Origin: Nonomuraea polychroma
Lineage (GTDB): Bacteria; Actinomycetota; Actinomycetes; Streptosporangiales; Streptosporangiaceae
Direction: 5' to 3'
DNA: 64,000 nt
Assembly (NCBI RefSeq): GCF_004011505.1
Contig: NZ_SAUN01000001.1
Coordinates: 372,001 to 436,000, forward strand
Shown here: positions 51,596 through 60,922 of the stretch, piece after piece
Numbering within the stretch: the first letter of the stretch is position 1
How the letters are laid out: each line of letters begins with the position of its first letter
The notes under the pieces: model-generated
Databases searched by the model: none
What the model was told of the DNA's origin: nothing
Seen by the model: the letters and a program-made list of their open reading frames with translations, nothing else
Translations under genes and position numbers: made by a program

Positions 51596-52045
51596 TCAGT
51601 CCCAGGCGGCGGGGTCCGCGGCGAGCTGGCGCACCCGCTCGGGCAGCGCCCCCGAGGCGACCTGTTCCAGCGTGACCTCCTCCAGGATGGAGCGCTCGGT
51701 CGCCCGCAACGCGATCCACACCTGCTGCAACGACTCCGCGGGCCCCCGGTAGCCGACGTGCTCGGGCCGCTCGCCGCGTACGTTGGCCAGCGGGCCGTCC
51801 ACGGCCCTGATCACGTCCGCCAGTGAGATGTCGGCGGCGGGCCTGGCCAGCACGTAGCCGCCCTCCGGCCCTCGCTGCCCCCGCACCAGCCCGGCGCGGC
51901 GCATCTGGAGCAGGATGTTCTCCAGGTATTTGGGCGGCATGTCCTGTTCCTTGGCGAGTTCGCCCACGGTGGTCGGGCCCGCACCGGCTGCGGCGAGTTC
52001 GGCGGCGGCTCGGAGTGCGTAGTCGACACGAGCGGAGAGGCGCAT
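51596..52045 (-). CDS. Rrf2-family regulator lacking cysteines
   Basis: A 149-residue Rrf2 winged-helix protein: LSARVDYALRAAAELAAAG, the recognition region MPPKYLENILLQMRRAGLV and the wing GPEGGYVLARPAADISLADV. Iron-sulphur sensors of this family (IscR, NsrR, RsrR) use conserved cysteines near residues 90-110; this protein has none, so it cannot bind a cluster that way. The sequence there is VRGERPEHVGYRGPAESLQQ. It is alone, 99 bases upstream of the phosphatase gene on the same strand. Its effector is unknown. Confidence 0.9.
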   Translation of the reverse strand: MRLSARVDYALRAAAELAAAGAGPTTVGELAKEQDMPPKYLENILLQMRRAGLVRGQRGPEGGYVLARPAADISLADVIRAVDGPLANVRGERPEHVGYRGPAESLQQVWIALRATERSILEEVTLEQVASGALPERVRQLAADPAAWD

Positions 52046-52280
52046 GTTCTCGATTATCCCTCCTGGTCAACACTGGTTAGGTGCAAGGTCGTCAGAAGGG
52101 GGCACGAGGTCCTAATCCGGCCAGACCCCGGCTCCAGGTCGATCGGCGAGTTACGATGCCGATCGCGGGGCGTGACGACGCGGGCGATCAACAGGAAATC
52201 TCGTGTTCACCTGCGATGTCACGCGTGGATGGTAGCGCTAAACTTCCAACAACCTTTTCGAATTGACGGTGGGATTCAGC

Positions 52281-53459
52281 GTGGAGCGACGCCCTGGTGT
52301 GCCCAGACTGCTCAGGGAGATCAATGACCGGGCCGCACTGGAGCTGTTACTGGCCACCGGTCCGATGACACGCGGCCAGATCGGCGATCTGACCGGCCTG
52401 TCCAAGGTCACGGCGTCACAGACGCTGGCCAGGTTGGAGGAGCGCGGCCTGGTCGAGGTGGTCGGCACGCAGGCCGGCGGGCGGGGGCCCAATGCGGCGC
52501 TTTACTCGGTTATCGCCTCGAGCGCGTACGTCGCCGGCCTCGAGGTGGGCCCCGACCTGATCTCGAGTGCGGTGGCCGACATCCACGGCCACACGATCGC
52601 CGACGTCACGGTCGACCCGCACGCCCACGACGATCCGGTCTCGGCGGTGCATGAGGCGATCGTGAAGGCGTGCAGGGGCGCCAAGGTGGGGCTCGGCAAG
52701 CTCCGCGGTGTCGTGATCGGCACCCCTGGCGTGGTCGATCCACGCAGCGGCGACGTGCGCTTCTCCTTCGACCTGCCCGGCTGGCACGAGGGCATCCACG
52801 AGGCTCTGGCCGGCGACCTGCGGCGAGAGGTGACGATCGAGAACGACGTCAACCTCGCCGCTCTCGCCGAGCGCGCCGACGGGGCGGCCAAAGGACTCGA
52901 CGACTTCGTACTGCTGTGGTCGAGCCGGGGCCTGGGCATGGCGGTCATGCTCGGGGGCAAGTTGCACCGGGGACGTTCGGGCAGCGCGGGCGAGATCGGC
53001 TACCTGCCGGTGCCCGGCGTGCCGCTTCCTGAGGACATCCGCACCCTGCCGGGGCGGTTGCCCTCGCTGGCGGGCGGCCTGCAGTCGCTGGTCAGCGCCG
53101 AAGCGGTCAGCGAGCTGGCTCAGGAGTACGGCTTCGCCGCCGAGAGCGCGGGCGAGTGCGTCAGGGTAGCGGTGGCCGCGGGCGCCGAGGGGGAGCCGCT
53201 GCTGGATGAGGTCGCGCACCGACTGGCCCTCGGGGTCGCGGCGGTGTGCGTGATCCTCGACCCCGGGCTGGTGGTGCTCGGCGGCGAGGTGGGGCACGCC
53301 GGCGGGCGGGCGCTCACGTCGCGCGTGGAAGAGGCGGTCGCCAAGATCTGCCCTGTACGGCCCCATGTGGCCACCAGCACCGTGGAGGGCAACCCGGTGT
53401 TGCGGGGTGCGGTGCTGGCGGCGCTCCAGCAGGCGCGCGAGGAGATCTTCAGCTCCTGA
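52281..53459 (+). CDS. ROK-family transcriptional regulator (NagC-like)
   Basis: A 392-residue ROK protein with an N-terminal HTH (MTRGQIGDLTGLSKVTASQTLARLEERGLVE) and a sugar-kinase-fold ROK domain (GVVIGTPGVVDPRSG, ENDVNLAALAE, GSAGEIGYLPV). The usual zinc motif C-x-C-G-x2-G-C-x-E after the GEIG segment is absent, so it is probably a regulator without kinase activity. Possible starts are TTG 52263, GTG 52269 and GTG 52281. An 8-bp palindrome TAGCGCTA lies upstream at 52233. It converges with a hexosaminidase gene, so amino-sugar control is plausible. Confidence 0.88.
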   Translation: MERRPGVPRLLREINDRAALELLLATGPMTRGQIGDLTGLSKVTASQTLARLEERGLVEVVGTQAGGRGPNAALYSVIASSAYVAGLEVGPDLISSAVADIHGHTIADVTVDPHAHDDPVSAVHEAIVKACRGAKVGLGKLRGVVIGTPGVVDPRSGDVRFSFDLPGWHEGIHEALAGDLRREVTIENDVNLAALAERADGAAKGLDDFVLLWSSRGLGMAVMLGGKLHRGRSGSAGEIGYLPVPGVPLPEDIRTLPGRLPSLAGGLQSLVSAEAVSELAQEYGFAAESAGECVRVAVAAGAEGEPLLDEVAHRLALGVAAVCVILDPGLVVLGGEVGHAGGRALTSRVEEAVAKICPVRPHVATSTVEGNPVLRGAVLAALQQAREEIFSS

Positions 53460-53481
53460 CCTCGTGGTGGGGTCAGGAGCT
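53451..53481. terminator. Bidirectional terminator between rok and nagZ
   Basis: AGCTCCTGAC (53451-53460) pairs perfectly with GTCAGGAGCT (53472-53481) around an 11-base loop. Each arm contains the stop codon of one gene, so it can serve both. Confidence 0.7.
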
Positions 53482-55356
53482 GATGAGGTTGGCTATGGCA
53501 GCTGCGGCGATGCGGCCGCACAGGGCGGTGCCGCTGAAGGTCGCCACGTGCACCGCGCCCGGATGGTCCCGGCCGGGGACGCCCAGCTCCACCACGATGC
53601 TGTCGGGGCGGCGGTCGAGCAGGAGGCTCAGCGCGGTCGGCAGCCAGGCGTGCCGGAAGCCGGTGCGGGCCACGACGACCAGGGCCCGCCCGGTGCCCGC
53701 GTCCGCCGCGGCGGCCAGTTCGGCCGTGCCGGGCTCGGCCAGCCGGATGGACGTCGTGCCGGGGAGGAGCTCCGACAGTGGGGCCGCGAGTCCCCACGGG
53801 GTGTTCGGGTCGATGGCCAGGTTGGTCGGGGCGTCCAGCTCGATGACATGCGGAGGACCGCTCGGACCGGGCCGCCGGTTCACGGTCACCCGTAGGGCCC
53901 GCTCAGCGACAGCCCGCTCCGCCGCACCGTCCCACAGGACACGCACGGCATCGGCCCGCTCGGGCGCGCTGTCGGCGCTCGCCGTGCCGTTCCACGGGGC
54001 GCGCACGGCATCGGCCGGCTCCGCCGCGCCGTCGTGGGCCGGCGTGCCGGGTTCCCGGCCACGCACAGCTGCGGCCCACTCGCCTGCGCCGCCGGCGATC
54101 GCCGCGACGGTCGGCAGGGGGCCGGTGGTCAGGGCGTCGGTCGGCAGGGGGGCGGTCGGCAGCGGTTCGGTCGGCAGGGCAGTGGCCGGTGGGAGGTCGC
54201 TCGGTAGGGCGCCGGGCGGCTGGGCGTCGGGTGGCAAGGGGCCCGGCGGCAGGGGGGCCGGCTGCGGGAGGTGTGTGGGCAGGAGGGTGATGGGCTTGTC
54301 GTTTGGACTGGCGGGGGTGGTTGGCGCGCGTTCCGTGCCTGGGCGGGCGGTGGTCCACTCGGCGAGGGCACGGACGCGGGCGGCGGCCTCGGCCAGGCGT
54401 TCTTCCGGCAGTGTGCCGTCGGTGACGGCCGCCACGATGCTGTTGCGGAGCAGCCCGACCACGCCGGGGGTGGCGTTCTCGCCGCCTACGCAGATGGCGT
54501 CCGCACCGGCGGCCAGAGCGCGGACGGCGGTGCCGCCGAGCCCGTACGTCGCCGACACGGCGGGCATCTCGATCCCATCGGTGACGATCAGCCCGTCGAA
54601 GCCCAGTTCGCGCCGGAGCAGGTCCACCATGAGGCGGCGGCTCATCGTGGCGGGCGACTCGGTGTCGTACGCGGGCACGAGCAGGTGGCCGGTCATGATC
54701 GCGCGTACCCCGGCGGCGATGGCGGCACGGTAGGGGATCAGGGCGGTGGCGGCGATCTCCGCGGCGGAGCAGGTGATCGTGGGTAGCGCGTCGTGCGAGT
54801 CGACGGCGGTGGCGCCGTGGCCAGGGAAGTGTTTGGCGCAGGCCGCGACGCCCGCCGATTGCAGGCCCGTCACCCAGGCTGCCGCGTGCCGGGCGACCAG
54901 CTCAGGGTCGGAGCCGAAGGCCCGGGTGCCGACCACGGGGTTGTCCAGGTCGGAGTCGAGGTCGACGACAGGGGCGTAGTTCAGGGTCACTCCGGCGGCG
55001 GCGAGGTCCCGCCCGATGCCCTCCGCGACGGCCCTGGTCAGGGTGGTGTCGTCGGCCGCGCCGAGGGCCAGGTTGCCGGGTCGTGAGCTGCCGGTGAAGG
55101 CTTCGAGCCGGGTGACGTCGCCGCCTTCCTCGTCGAGAGCGATCACGACGTGAGGGTTCTCCGCCCGAATTGCGGCGGTCAACTCTGATATTTGACCGTT
55201 TATCCCGATGTTGCGCGAGTAGAGGGCGATCCCGCCTAACCCGGCCGCCAACCGGCGACGTACCCAATCGGGCAGCGTCGTGCCCCTGAACCCGGGCTGG
55301 AGCACGGTGTCGGCCAGCCCGGCCAGGACGGGGCTCATGGTGTTCGGCAGGTTCAT
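53473..55356 (-). CDS. nagZ: GH3-family beta-N-acetylhexosaminidase
   Basis: A 627-residue GH3 enzyme, cytosolic by its lack of a signal peptide. Motifs: VIALDEEGGDVTRLEAF, the NagZ signature KHFPGHGATAVDSHDALP near residue 175 (His/Asp general acid loop), and nucleophile Asp near 257 in GLIVTDGIEMPAV. It should release N-acetylglucosamine from muropeptides. A roughly 120-residue Pro- and Ala-rich insert with repeats (LPTEPLPTAPLPTDAL; DAVRAPW and DAVRVLW units) separates the barrel from the C-terminal domain ending VVELGVPGRDHPGAVHVATF. ATG 55356 follows GAGGGCGACC. Confidence 0.9.
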   Translation of the reverse strand: MNLPNTMSPVLAGLADTVLQPGFRGTTLPDWVRRRLAAGLGGIALYSRNIGINGQISELTAAIRAENPHVVIALDEEGGDVTRLEAFTGSSRPGNLALGAADDTTLTRAVAEGIGRDLAAAGVTLNYAPVVDLDSDLDNPVVGTRAFGSDPELVARHAAAWVTGLQSAGVAACAKHFPGHGATAVDSHDALPTITCSAAEIAATALIPYRAAIAAGVRAIMTGHLLVPAYDTESPATMSRRLMVDLLRRELGFDGLIVTDGIEMPAVSATYGLGGTAVRALAAGADAICVGGENATPGVVGLLRNSIVAAVTDGTLPEERLAEAAARVRALAEWTTARPGTERAPTTPASPNDKPITLLPTHLPQPAPLPPGPLPPDAQPPGALPSDLPPATALPTEPLPTAPLPTDALTTGPLPTVAAIAGGAGEWAAAVRGREPGTPAHDGAAEPADAVRAPWNGTASADSAPERADAVRVLWDGAAERAVAERALRVTVNRRPGPSGPPHVIELDAPTNLAIDPNTPWGLAAPLSELLPGTTSIRLAEPGTAELAAAADAGTGRALVVVARTGFRHAWLPTALSLLLDRRPDSIVVELGVPGRDHPGAVHVATFSGTALCGRIAAAAIANLISS

Positions 55357-55515
55357 GGTCGCCCTCTCGCCCCCGCTTCGGGATCTTGTCGCGCCCGGTC
55401 CTTGTCTGCGGTCGCCCCCTGTGTATAGCATCAAACCGCCGAATAAATAGGAAACTTTCCTAAGAGTTACACGTCAACCTCCCAGTTAAGGACCCGCGGT
55501 CAAGGGAGCGTCATC

Positions 55516-58500
55516 ATGCATCTGGCACGGGGCCGTACCGCGGTCATGTCGAGGGCGCAGGAGCGGCTGTGGTTCCTCGACCGGCTCTCCGGCGGCGACG
55601 CCTCGTACAACATCGCCGTCGCCGAGCGCTTCACCGGCGTCCTCGACGTCGAGGCCCTGGGGCGTGCGTTCACCGAGCTGGTCTCCCGTCACGAGGCGCT
55701 GCGCACCGTGTTCCCGGAAATCGGCGGCATGCCCGCCGCGGTGGTGCGGCCGGCGGAACCGGTCGCGATCGAGATCGTCGACACGACCGAGGACGGCCTG
55801 CCGGACCTGCTCGCCGAGCGCTCCAACCAGCCCTTCGACCTGGCGGGCGGGCCCCTCATGCGGGTGAGCCTGCTGCGGACGGCCGACTGCGAGCACGTCC
55901 TGCTGCTGATGCTGCACCACATCGTCTGCGACGCGTGGTCGTTGGAGCGGATCCTGTATCCGGAGCTGTCCGGCTTGTACGCCTGCTTCGCGGCCGGCCG
56001 GGCCGCGCCGCCGCCCAGCCCGGCCGGCCCGCCCCCGTCCTACAGCGACTACGCCCGCCGCCGGCGCGATGAGGACCACGGCCGGGAGCTGGCCTTCTGG
56101 CGCGCCGAGCTGGACGGAGTGCCGGCACTCGAGTTGCCCGCGGACCGGCCGCGGTCCGCCACGCCCACCGGCGCAGGCGACCTGGTGATCCAGCGCGTGC
56201 CCGTGGAGTTGTGGCACCGCGTGCGGGCGCTGGCAAGGGCGGAGCGGTGCACGCCGTTCATCGTGCTGCTCGCCGCCTATCAGACGTTGTTGTCCCGGTA
56301 CACCGGGCAGGACGACTTCTGCGTGGGCACGCCGGTCGCGGGGCGTGACGAGATCGAGTTCGAGCAGGTCGTCGGGCTGTTCGTGAACACCCTCGCGATC
56401 CGCGCGGAGCTGGCCGGCGACCCGGCCGTCAGGGACCTGGTCAAACGGGTGCGCCGACGGACGTTGCGGGCGCTCATGCACGGCGGGGCGCCGTTCGACG
56501 AGGTCGTCGCCGGGGTACGCGGGGGCAGAGACCAGGCGCCGCTGCTCCAGACGCTGCTCAACCTCGACAACCCGGGCGAGGGCCTGGAGGCCGGGATCGA
56601 GCCGTTGCGGCTGGCCGGATTGCAGCGCACTCCCGTGGTCTCCGGGCTGGCGCCCGCCAAGTTCGACCTGGCGGTCGACGTGGTCGTCTCCGACACGCAT
56701 CTGCAGTTCATGTTCACGTACAGGACGGATCTGTTCGAGCGGGACACCGTGTGGCGGATGGGCGGGCACCTGCGGCGGCTTCTGGAGGAGATGACCGCGC
56801 GGCCGCAGGCCAGGTTGTCCGAGCTGCGCATGCTCTCGCCGGAGGAGCTGCGTGCCGTGCTGCCCGAGCCGCGCGTGAGCGAGCCGCTCCCGCGGCTGGA
56901 GGAGTTGATCGCGCGGCAGGTCGCGCGCACGCCTGACGCGCCCGCGGTCGTGACCTCCGCGGGCGTGCTCACGTACGCCGAGCTCGACGCGCGGGCCGCG
57001 GATCTGGCGGGCGAGCTCGACGTGGCGCCGGGCAGCCTGGTGGCGCTGCGCATGAGGGCGAGCCCAGAGGCCATCGTGGCGTTGCTCGCCGTGCTCAAGA
57101 CCGGCGCCGCGTATGTGCCCGTCGATCCCGGCCAGCCGCCCGCCCGGACGCGGGCCGTGCTGGAGCCCTGCGCGGCGGTCATCGACGAGGCCGGGATCAC
57201 GCGCCTGCCCGGCCGCGCGGCCCAGGAGGGCGCCGCGTACGTGATCTACACGTCGGGCTCCACCGGCGTGCCCAAAGGGGTGGTCGTCGGCCACCGGACG
57301 GCGGCGCGGCTGGCCACAGCGTTCAGGGACGTGCACGGCTTCGGCCCGGGTGAGCGGGTGCTCATGGTGCCGCCGTTGAGCTTCGACGCCTCGGCAGGCG
57401 ACATCTTCCCGGCACTGATCAGCGGCGCCGCGCTCGTCCTGCACCCAGACCCCGCCTCGCTCACCGGCGAGACGTTGCTGCGGCTCTGCGCCGACCTCGG
57501 CGTCACCATGGTGGACACGGCCTCGGCCCTGTGGCAGCAGTGGGTCGAGGACCTGTCGGGACGTGACCACGTGGATCCGGGGCCGTTGACGACGATGATG
57601 GTCGGCGGCGAGAGCGTGCCCGTGGACCGCCTGCGGACCTGGGCCAGGCTCACCGGCGGCCGGGTCGCCTTCTACAACCACTACGGCCCCACCGAGGCCA
57701 CGGTCTGCGCGACCGTCTACCGCACCATCGACGGCAGCGAACTCGCCGGCCGGACGCAGCTGCCCATCGGCACGGCGCTGCCCCACGTCCGCGCCTACGT
57801 GCTCGACCGGCACGGCAACCCGTCGCCCGTCGGCGTGCCGGGAGAGCTGCATCTGGGCGGCGACTGCGTGGCCATGGGGTATCTCGGTCAGCCCGAGCTC
57901 ACCGCCGAACGCTTCCTGCCCGACCCCTTCGGCTCCGGCACCATGTACGCCACCGGCGACATGGTCCGCCGCCGGGCCGACGGCACGCTCGACTTCCTCG
58001 GCCGTACCGACAGGCAGCTCAAGGTCAACGGTGTGCGCGTCGAGCCGGGCGAGGTGGAGGCCGCCTGCCTGGCCCACCCGGGCGTCAGGGAGGCGGTCGT
58101 CGCCGCCCCGGCCGGGCGGCTGGTCGCCTACCTCGTCGGCGAGCCCGTGAGCGCGGCAGAGTTGCGGGCGTTCCTGGCGGACCGGCTGCCCTCGGCCATG
58201 ACGCCGGCCGCCGTCGTCATGCTCGACGCCCTGCCGCTGACCCGGCACGGCAAGATCGACTACCGGGCGCTGCCCGAGCCGGAGAGTGCGGCGCCCCCGT
58301 ACGAGAGCCCGCACACCCCAGCCGAGGAGCGGGTCGCCGCCGTCTGGGCGGAGCTGCTCGGCACGCGGGCCGGGCGGCGCGACAACTTCTTCGACCTCGG
58401 CGGGCACTCGCTCCTCACCCCCCGGATGGTCGCCAGGCTGGCCGAGGAGACCGGCGTCCGGGTGCCGCTGGCCACCTTCTTCGCCTGCGCCGACCTGGCG

Positions 58501-59619
58501 GAGCTGGCCGGCGTCATCGACGGGCAGGCGCCTGCCGCGGCTCCAGATCTTCGCGCGGAGGCCGTGTTGCCCGGCGACTTCACCGTCGCGCGCGGGCCGC
58601 GCCGGAGGGGGCTGGGGCGGATCCTGCTCACCGGCGCGACCGGGTTCCTGGGCGCTCATCTGCTCGCCGACCTTCTGACGCACTCGAAGGCCACCGTGCA
58701 CTGCCTGGTACGGGGCCCCGGTGAGCGCGTGCGGCGCAACCTCGCCGCGCACGGGTTGTGGCGGGAGGAGTTCGCCGGGCGGATCGTCGCCGAGCCCGGC
58801 GACCTCACGAGGGACCTGCCCGAACTACCGGGCGAGCTCGACCTGATCGTGCACAGCGGGGGCCTGGTCGATTTCGTCCGCCCGTACGGCAGGCTGAAGG
58901 CGGCCAACGTCGGCGGCACGCTGGCCGTGCTCCGGCTGGCCGCCCAGACGGCCATCCCCCTACACGTCGTCTCGACGCTCGGGGTGTATCTCGTGCCGGG
59001 GGAGAGGGTGGTCCGCGAGGGGGACCCGCTGCCCGACCCCGGGCGCCTCCACCTGGGCTACGACCAGAGCAAATGGGTGGCCGACCGGCTCGCGGCACAG
59101 GCACGCGAGGCCGGGCTGCCGGTGTCGATCCACCGCCCGGCCAGGATCACCGGGGGGTCGGCGCGGGACGACTTCCTCGGCAGGTTCCTCGCCACCTGCG
59201 TGTTGCTCGGCTCGGTGCCCGACGGGGAACACCTGGACATGGCGCCGGTCGAGCACGTGGCCGCGGCCATCGGCCTGCTGGCCAGAAGCGGGGCGCAGGG
59301 CGACTTCCACTACCACAACCCGCGCACGCTCGGCTCGGCCGACCTGGCCGCGGGTCTGGCCGCGCGTGGCCTGCCGGTGCGGCTCGTTCCCGGTACGGAG
59401 TGGCGGGCCGAGGTACGGGGCCGGCTGGCGGCGGGGGAGAGCCTGCCGCTGGCGCCCTTCCCCGCCTTCCTGGCCGAGTACGGCGACGAGGGCGCGCCCC
59501 GCTTCGACTGCACCGCGACCGAAGGGCTACTGGCCGCCGCCGGGCTCGTCTGCCCGCCTGCCTCGTCCCTGCTCGACACCTACCTGGCGGAGCTCATGCG
59601 GGGAGGCGGCCTTGCCTAG
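55516..59619 (+). CDS. NRPS: condensation-adenylation-PCP-thioester reductase
   Basis: A 1367-residue single-module synthetase. Condensation domain (1-430) with active motif HHIVCDAWS near 134; adenylation domain (460-905) with YTSGSTGVPKG, NHYGPTEATVCAT, YATGDMVRRRADG and KVNGVRVE; carrier domain with Ser965 (FFDLGGHSLL); NAD(P)H reductase (1030-1367) with LLTGATGFLGAHLL and the Tyr1182/Lys1186 pair (YDQSKWVAD). The pocket residues read by alignment to GrsA are D-A-G-D-M-G-H-V-C-K. The reductase should release an aldehyde. AAGGGAG precedes the ATG. The same layout ends pyrrolobenzodiazepine assembly lines. The upstream acyl donor module is not in the window. Confidence 0.93.
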   Translation: MHLARGRTAVMSRAQERLWFLDRLSGGDASYNIAVAERFTGVLDVEALGRAFTELVSRHEALRTVFPEIGGMPAAVVRPAEPVAIEIVDTTEDGLPDLLAERSNQPFDLAGGPLMRVSLLRTADCEHVLLLMLHHIVCDAWSLERILYPELSGLYACFAAGRAAPPPSPAGPPPSYSDYARRRRDEDHGRELAFWRAELDGVPALELPADRPRSATPTGAGDLVIQRVPVELWHRVRALARAERCTPFIVLLAAYQTLLSRYTGQDDFCVGTPVAGRDEIEFEQVVGLFVNTLAIRAELAGDPAVRDLVKRVRRRTLRALMHGGAPFDEVVAGVRGGRDQAPLLQTLLNLDNPGEGLEAGIEPLRLAGLQRTPVVSGLAPAKFDLAVDVVVSDTHLQFMFTYRTDLFERDTVWRMGGHLRRLLEEMTARPQARLSELRMLSPEELRAVLPEPRVSEPLPRLEELIARQVARTPDAPAVVTSAGVLTYAELDARAADLAGELDVAPGSLVALRMRASPEAIVALLAVLKTGAAYVPVDPGQPPARTRAVLEPCAAVIDEAGITRLPGRAAQEGAAYVIYTSGSTGVPKGVVVGHRTAARLATAFRDVHGFGPGERVLMVPPLSFDASAGDIFPALISGAALVLHPDPASLTGETLLRLCADLGVTMVDTASALWQQWVEDLSGRDHVDPGPLTTMMVGGESVPVDRLRTWARLTGGRVAFYNHYGPTEATVCATVYRTIDGSELAGRTQLPIGTALPHVRAYVLDRHGNPSPVGVPGELHLGGDCVAMGYLGQPELTAERFLPDPFGSGTMYATGDMVRRRADGTLDFLGRTDRQLKVNGVRVEPGEVEAACLAHPGVREAVVAAPAGRLVAYLVGEPVSAAELRAFLADRLPSAMTPAAVVMLDALPLTRHGKIDYRALPEPESAAPPYESPHTPAEERVAAVWAELLGTRAGRRDNFFDLGGHSLLTPRMVARLAEETGVRVPLATFFACADLAELAGVIDGQAPAAAPDLRAEAVLPGDFTVARGPRRRGLGRILLTGATGFLGAHLLADLLTHSKATVHCLVRGPGERVRRNLAAHGLWREEFAGRIVAEPGDLTRDLPELPGELDLIVHSGGLVDFVRPYGRLKAANVGGTLAVLRLAAQTAIPLHVVSTLGVYLVPGERVVREGDPLPDPGRLHLGYDQSKWVADRLAAQAREAGLPVSIHRPARITGGSARDDFLGRFLATCVLLGSVPDGEHLDMAPVEHVAAAIGLLARSGAQGDFHYHNPRTLGSADLAAGLAARGLPVRLVPGTEWRAEVRGRLAAGESLPLAPFPAFLAEYGDEGAPRFDCTATEGLLAAAGLVCPPASSLLDTYLAELMRGGGLA

Positions 59620-60922
59620 GGCGTTCCTGACGATCTGGTCCTCCCAACTGTTATCGATCATCACCTCCAGCGTCACGGGGTTCGTGCTGGGCGTATGGGT
59701 CTTCCAGCGCACCGGCTCCGCAACCCAGTTCGTGACCATCACGCTCTGCGCCGTGCTGCCGGAGGTGCTGTTCTCGCCGCCGGCGGGCTCACTGGCCGAC
59801 CGCTGGGACCGGCGCAGGCTGATGATGGCCGCCGATCTGGGCGCCGCCCTGACCACTGGCGTGCTGGCCCTGCTGCTCGCGGCGGGCGACCTGCAGGTGT
59901 GGCACATCTACGTGATTACCGCGGTCGGCGCCGTGTTCGGCACGGCCCAGATGGCGGCCTACCACGCGATGATGCCGTCGCTCGTCCCCAAGGAGCGGCT
60001 CGGCAGGGCCAACGGGCTCATGCAGGTGGCCGACGCCGTGCGGATCGCCTCCCCGCTACTGGCCGGGGCGCTGCTGGTCGGAGTCGGGCTCACCGGCGTG
60101 GTCGTGATCGACCTGGTGACGTTCCTGCTCTCGCGGGCGGTCCTGCACCTGGTGCCACTGCCGCGCGAGGTGACCAGGCCGGGCGCGGGCCGGCCGGCCG
60201 AGCCGTGGTTGCGGGACCTGGCCTTCGGGCTGCGGCACCTGCGGGCCAGGAAGGGGCTGGCCTGGCTGGTGGGGCTGCTGGCCGCGTACAACCTGTTCTT
60301 CGGCATGGCCGGGGTGCTGGTCCAGCCGCTGATCCTGTCGTTCGGCTCGGCGGCGCTGCTGGGGGCGCTCATGTTCGCCGGCGGGTCGGGGTTGTTCGCC
60401 GGCGGGCTGGTCATGAGCGCCTGGGGTGGTCCCCGGCGCCGGGTGCGCGGCCTGGTCTGCTTCGTGGCGCTGGGCGGGGTGTTGCTGGCCGCGCACAGCC
60501 TCAGCCCGTCGGGTGCGCTGATCGCCGTGGTCGCGCCCGCGTTCCTGTTCACGATCCCGTTCGTGCAGGGCACCGGGATCACCATCCTGCAGCTCAAGAC
60601 GCACCCGGCCGAGCTGGGCCGGGTGCTCGCCACGACGCGGGCGGTCACCCAGTCCGCGACCGTGCTGACGTATCTGGCCGCGGGGCCGCTGGCGGACCGC
60701 GTCTTCGAGCCGCTGCTCGCGCCCGGCGGTGCGCTGGCCGGCAGTGTGGGCCGCCTGGTCGGCACCGGGCCCGGCCGCGGCATCGCCACGATCTTCCTGC
60801 TCACGGGGGCGGCGCTGCTCGTGCTCGCGCCCCTCGCGTACCTCCAGCCGCGGCTGCGCCGGCTGGAGACAGAACTGCCCGACGTTGAGGAGCCCTCCGA
60901 TGCCGCTCTATCTCGATCCTGA
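59612..60922 (+). CDS. MFS exporter of the NRPS operon
   Basis: A 436-residue major-facilitator protein with about twelve helices and the loop motif SLADRWDRRRLMMAAD (G-x3-D-R-x-G-R-R type) between helices 2 and 3. It belongs to the Bcr/macrolide-exporter-like (MFS_3) group that expels antibiotics. The frame needs a TTG start at 59612 behind GGGAGG (five-base gap), overlapping the NRPS stop by eight bases, so the genes are coupled. It probably exports the operon's product and may give self-resistance. It overlaps the methyltransferase start by 23 bases. Confidence 0.88.
   Translation: MPRAFLTIWSSQLLSIITSSVTGFVLGVWVFQRTGSATQFVTITLCAVLPEVLFSPPAGSLADRWDRRRLMMAADLGAALTTGVLALLLAAGDLQVWHIYVITAVGAVFGTAQMAAYHAMMPSLVPKERLGRANGLMQVADAVRIASPLLAGALLVGVGLTGVVVIDLVTFLLSRAVLHLVPLPREVTRPGAGRPAEPWLRDLAFGLRHLRARKGLAWLVGLLAAYNLFFGMAGVLVQPLILSFGSAALLGALMFAGGSGLFAGGLVMSAWGGPRRRVRGLVCFVALGGVLLAAHSLSPSGALIAVVAPAFLFTIPFVQGTGITILQLKTHPAELGRVLATTRAVTQSATVLTYLAAGPLADRVFEPLLAPGGALAGSVGRLVGTGPGRGIATIFLLTGAALLVLAPLAYLQPRLRRLETELPDVEEPSDAALSRS

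Noticed and set aside
55486..58752. A 1088-codon minus-strand frame opposite the NRPS
   Set aside because: The plus strand shows all NRPS motifs; the minus frame has only base-composition signal.
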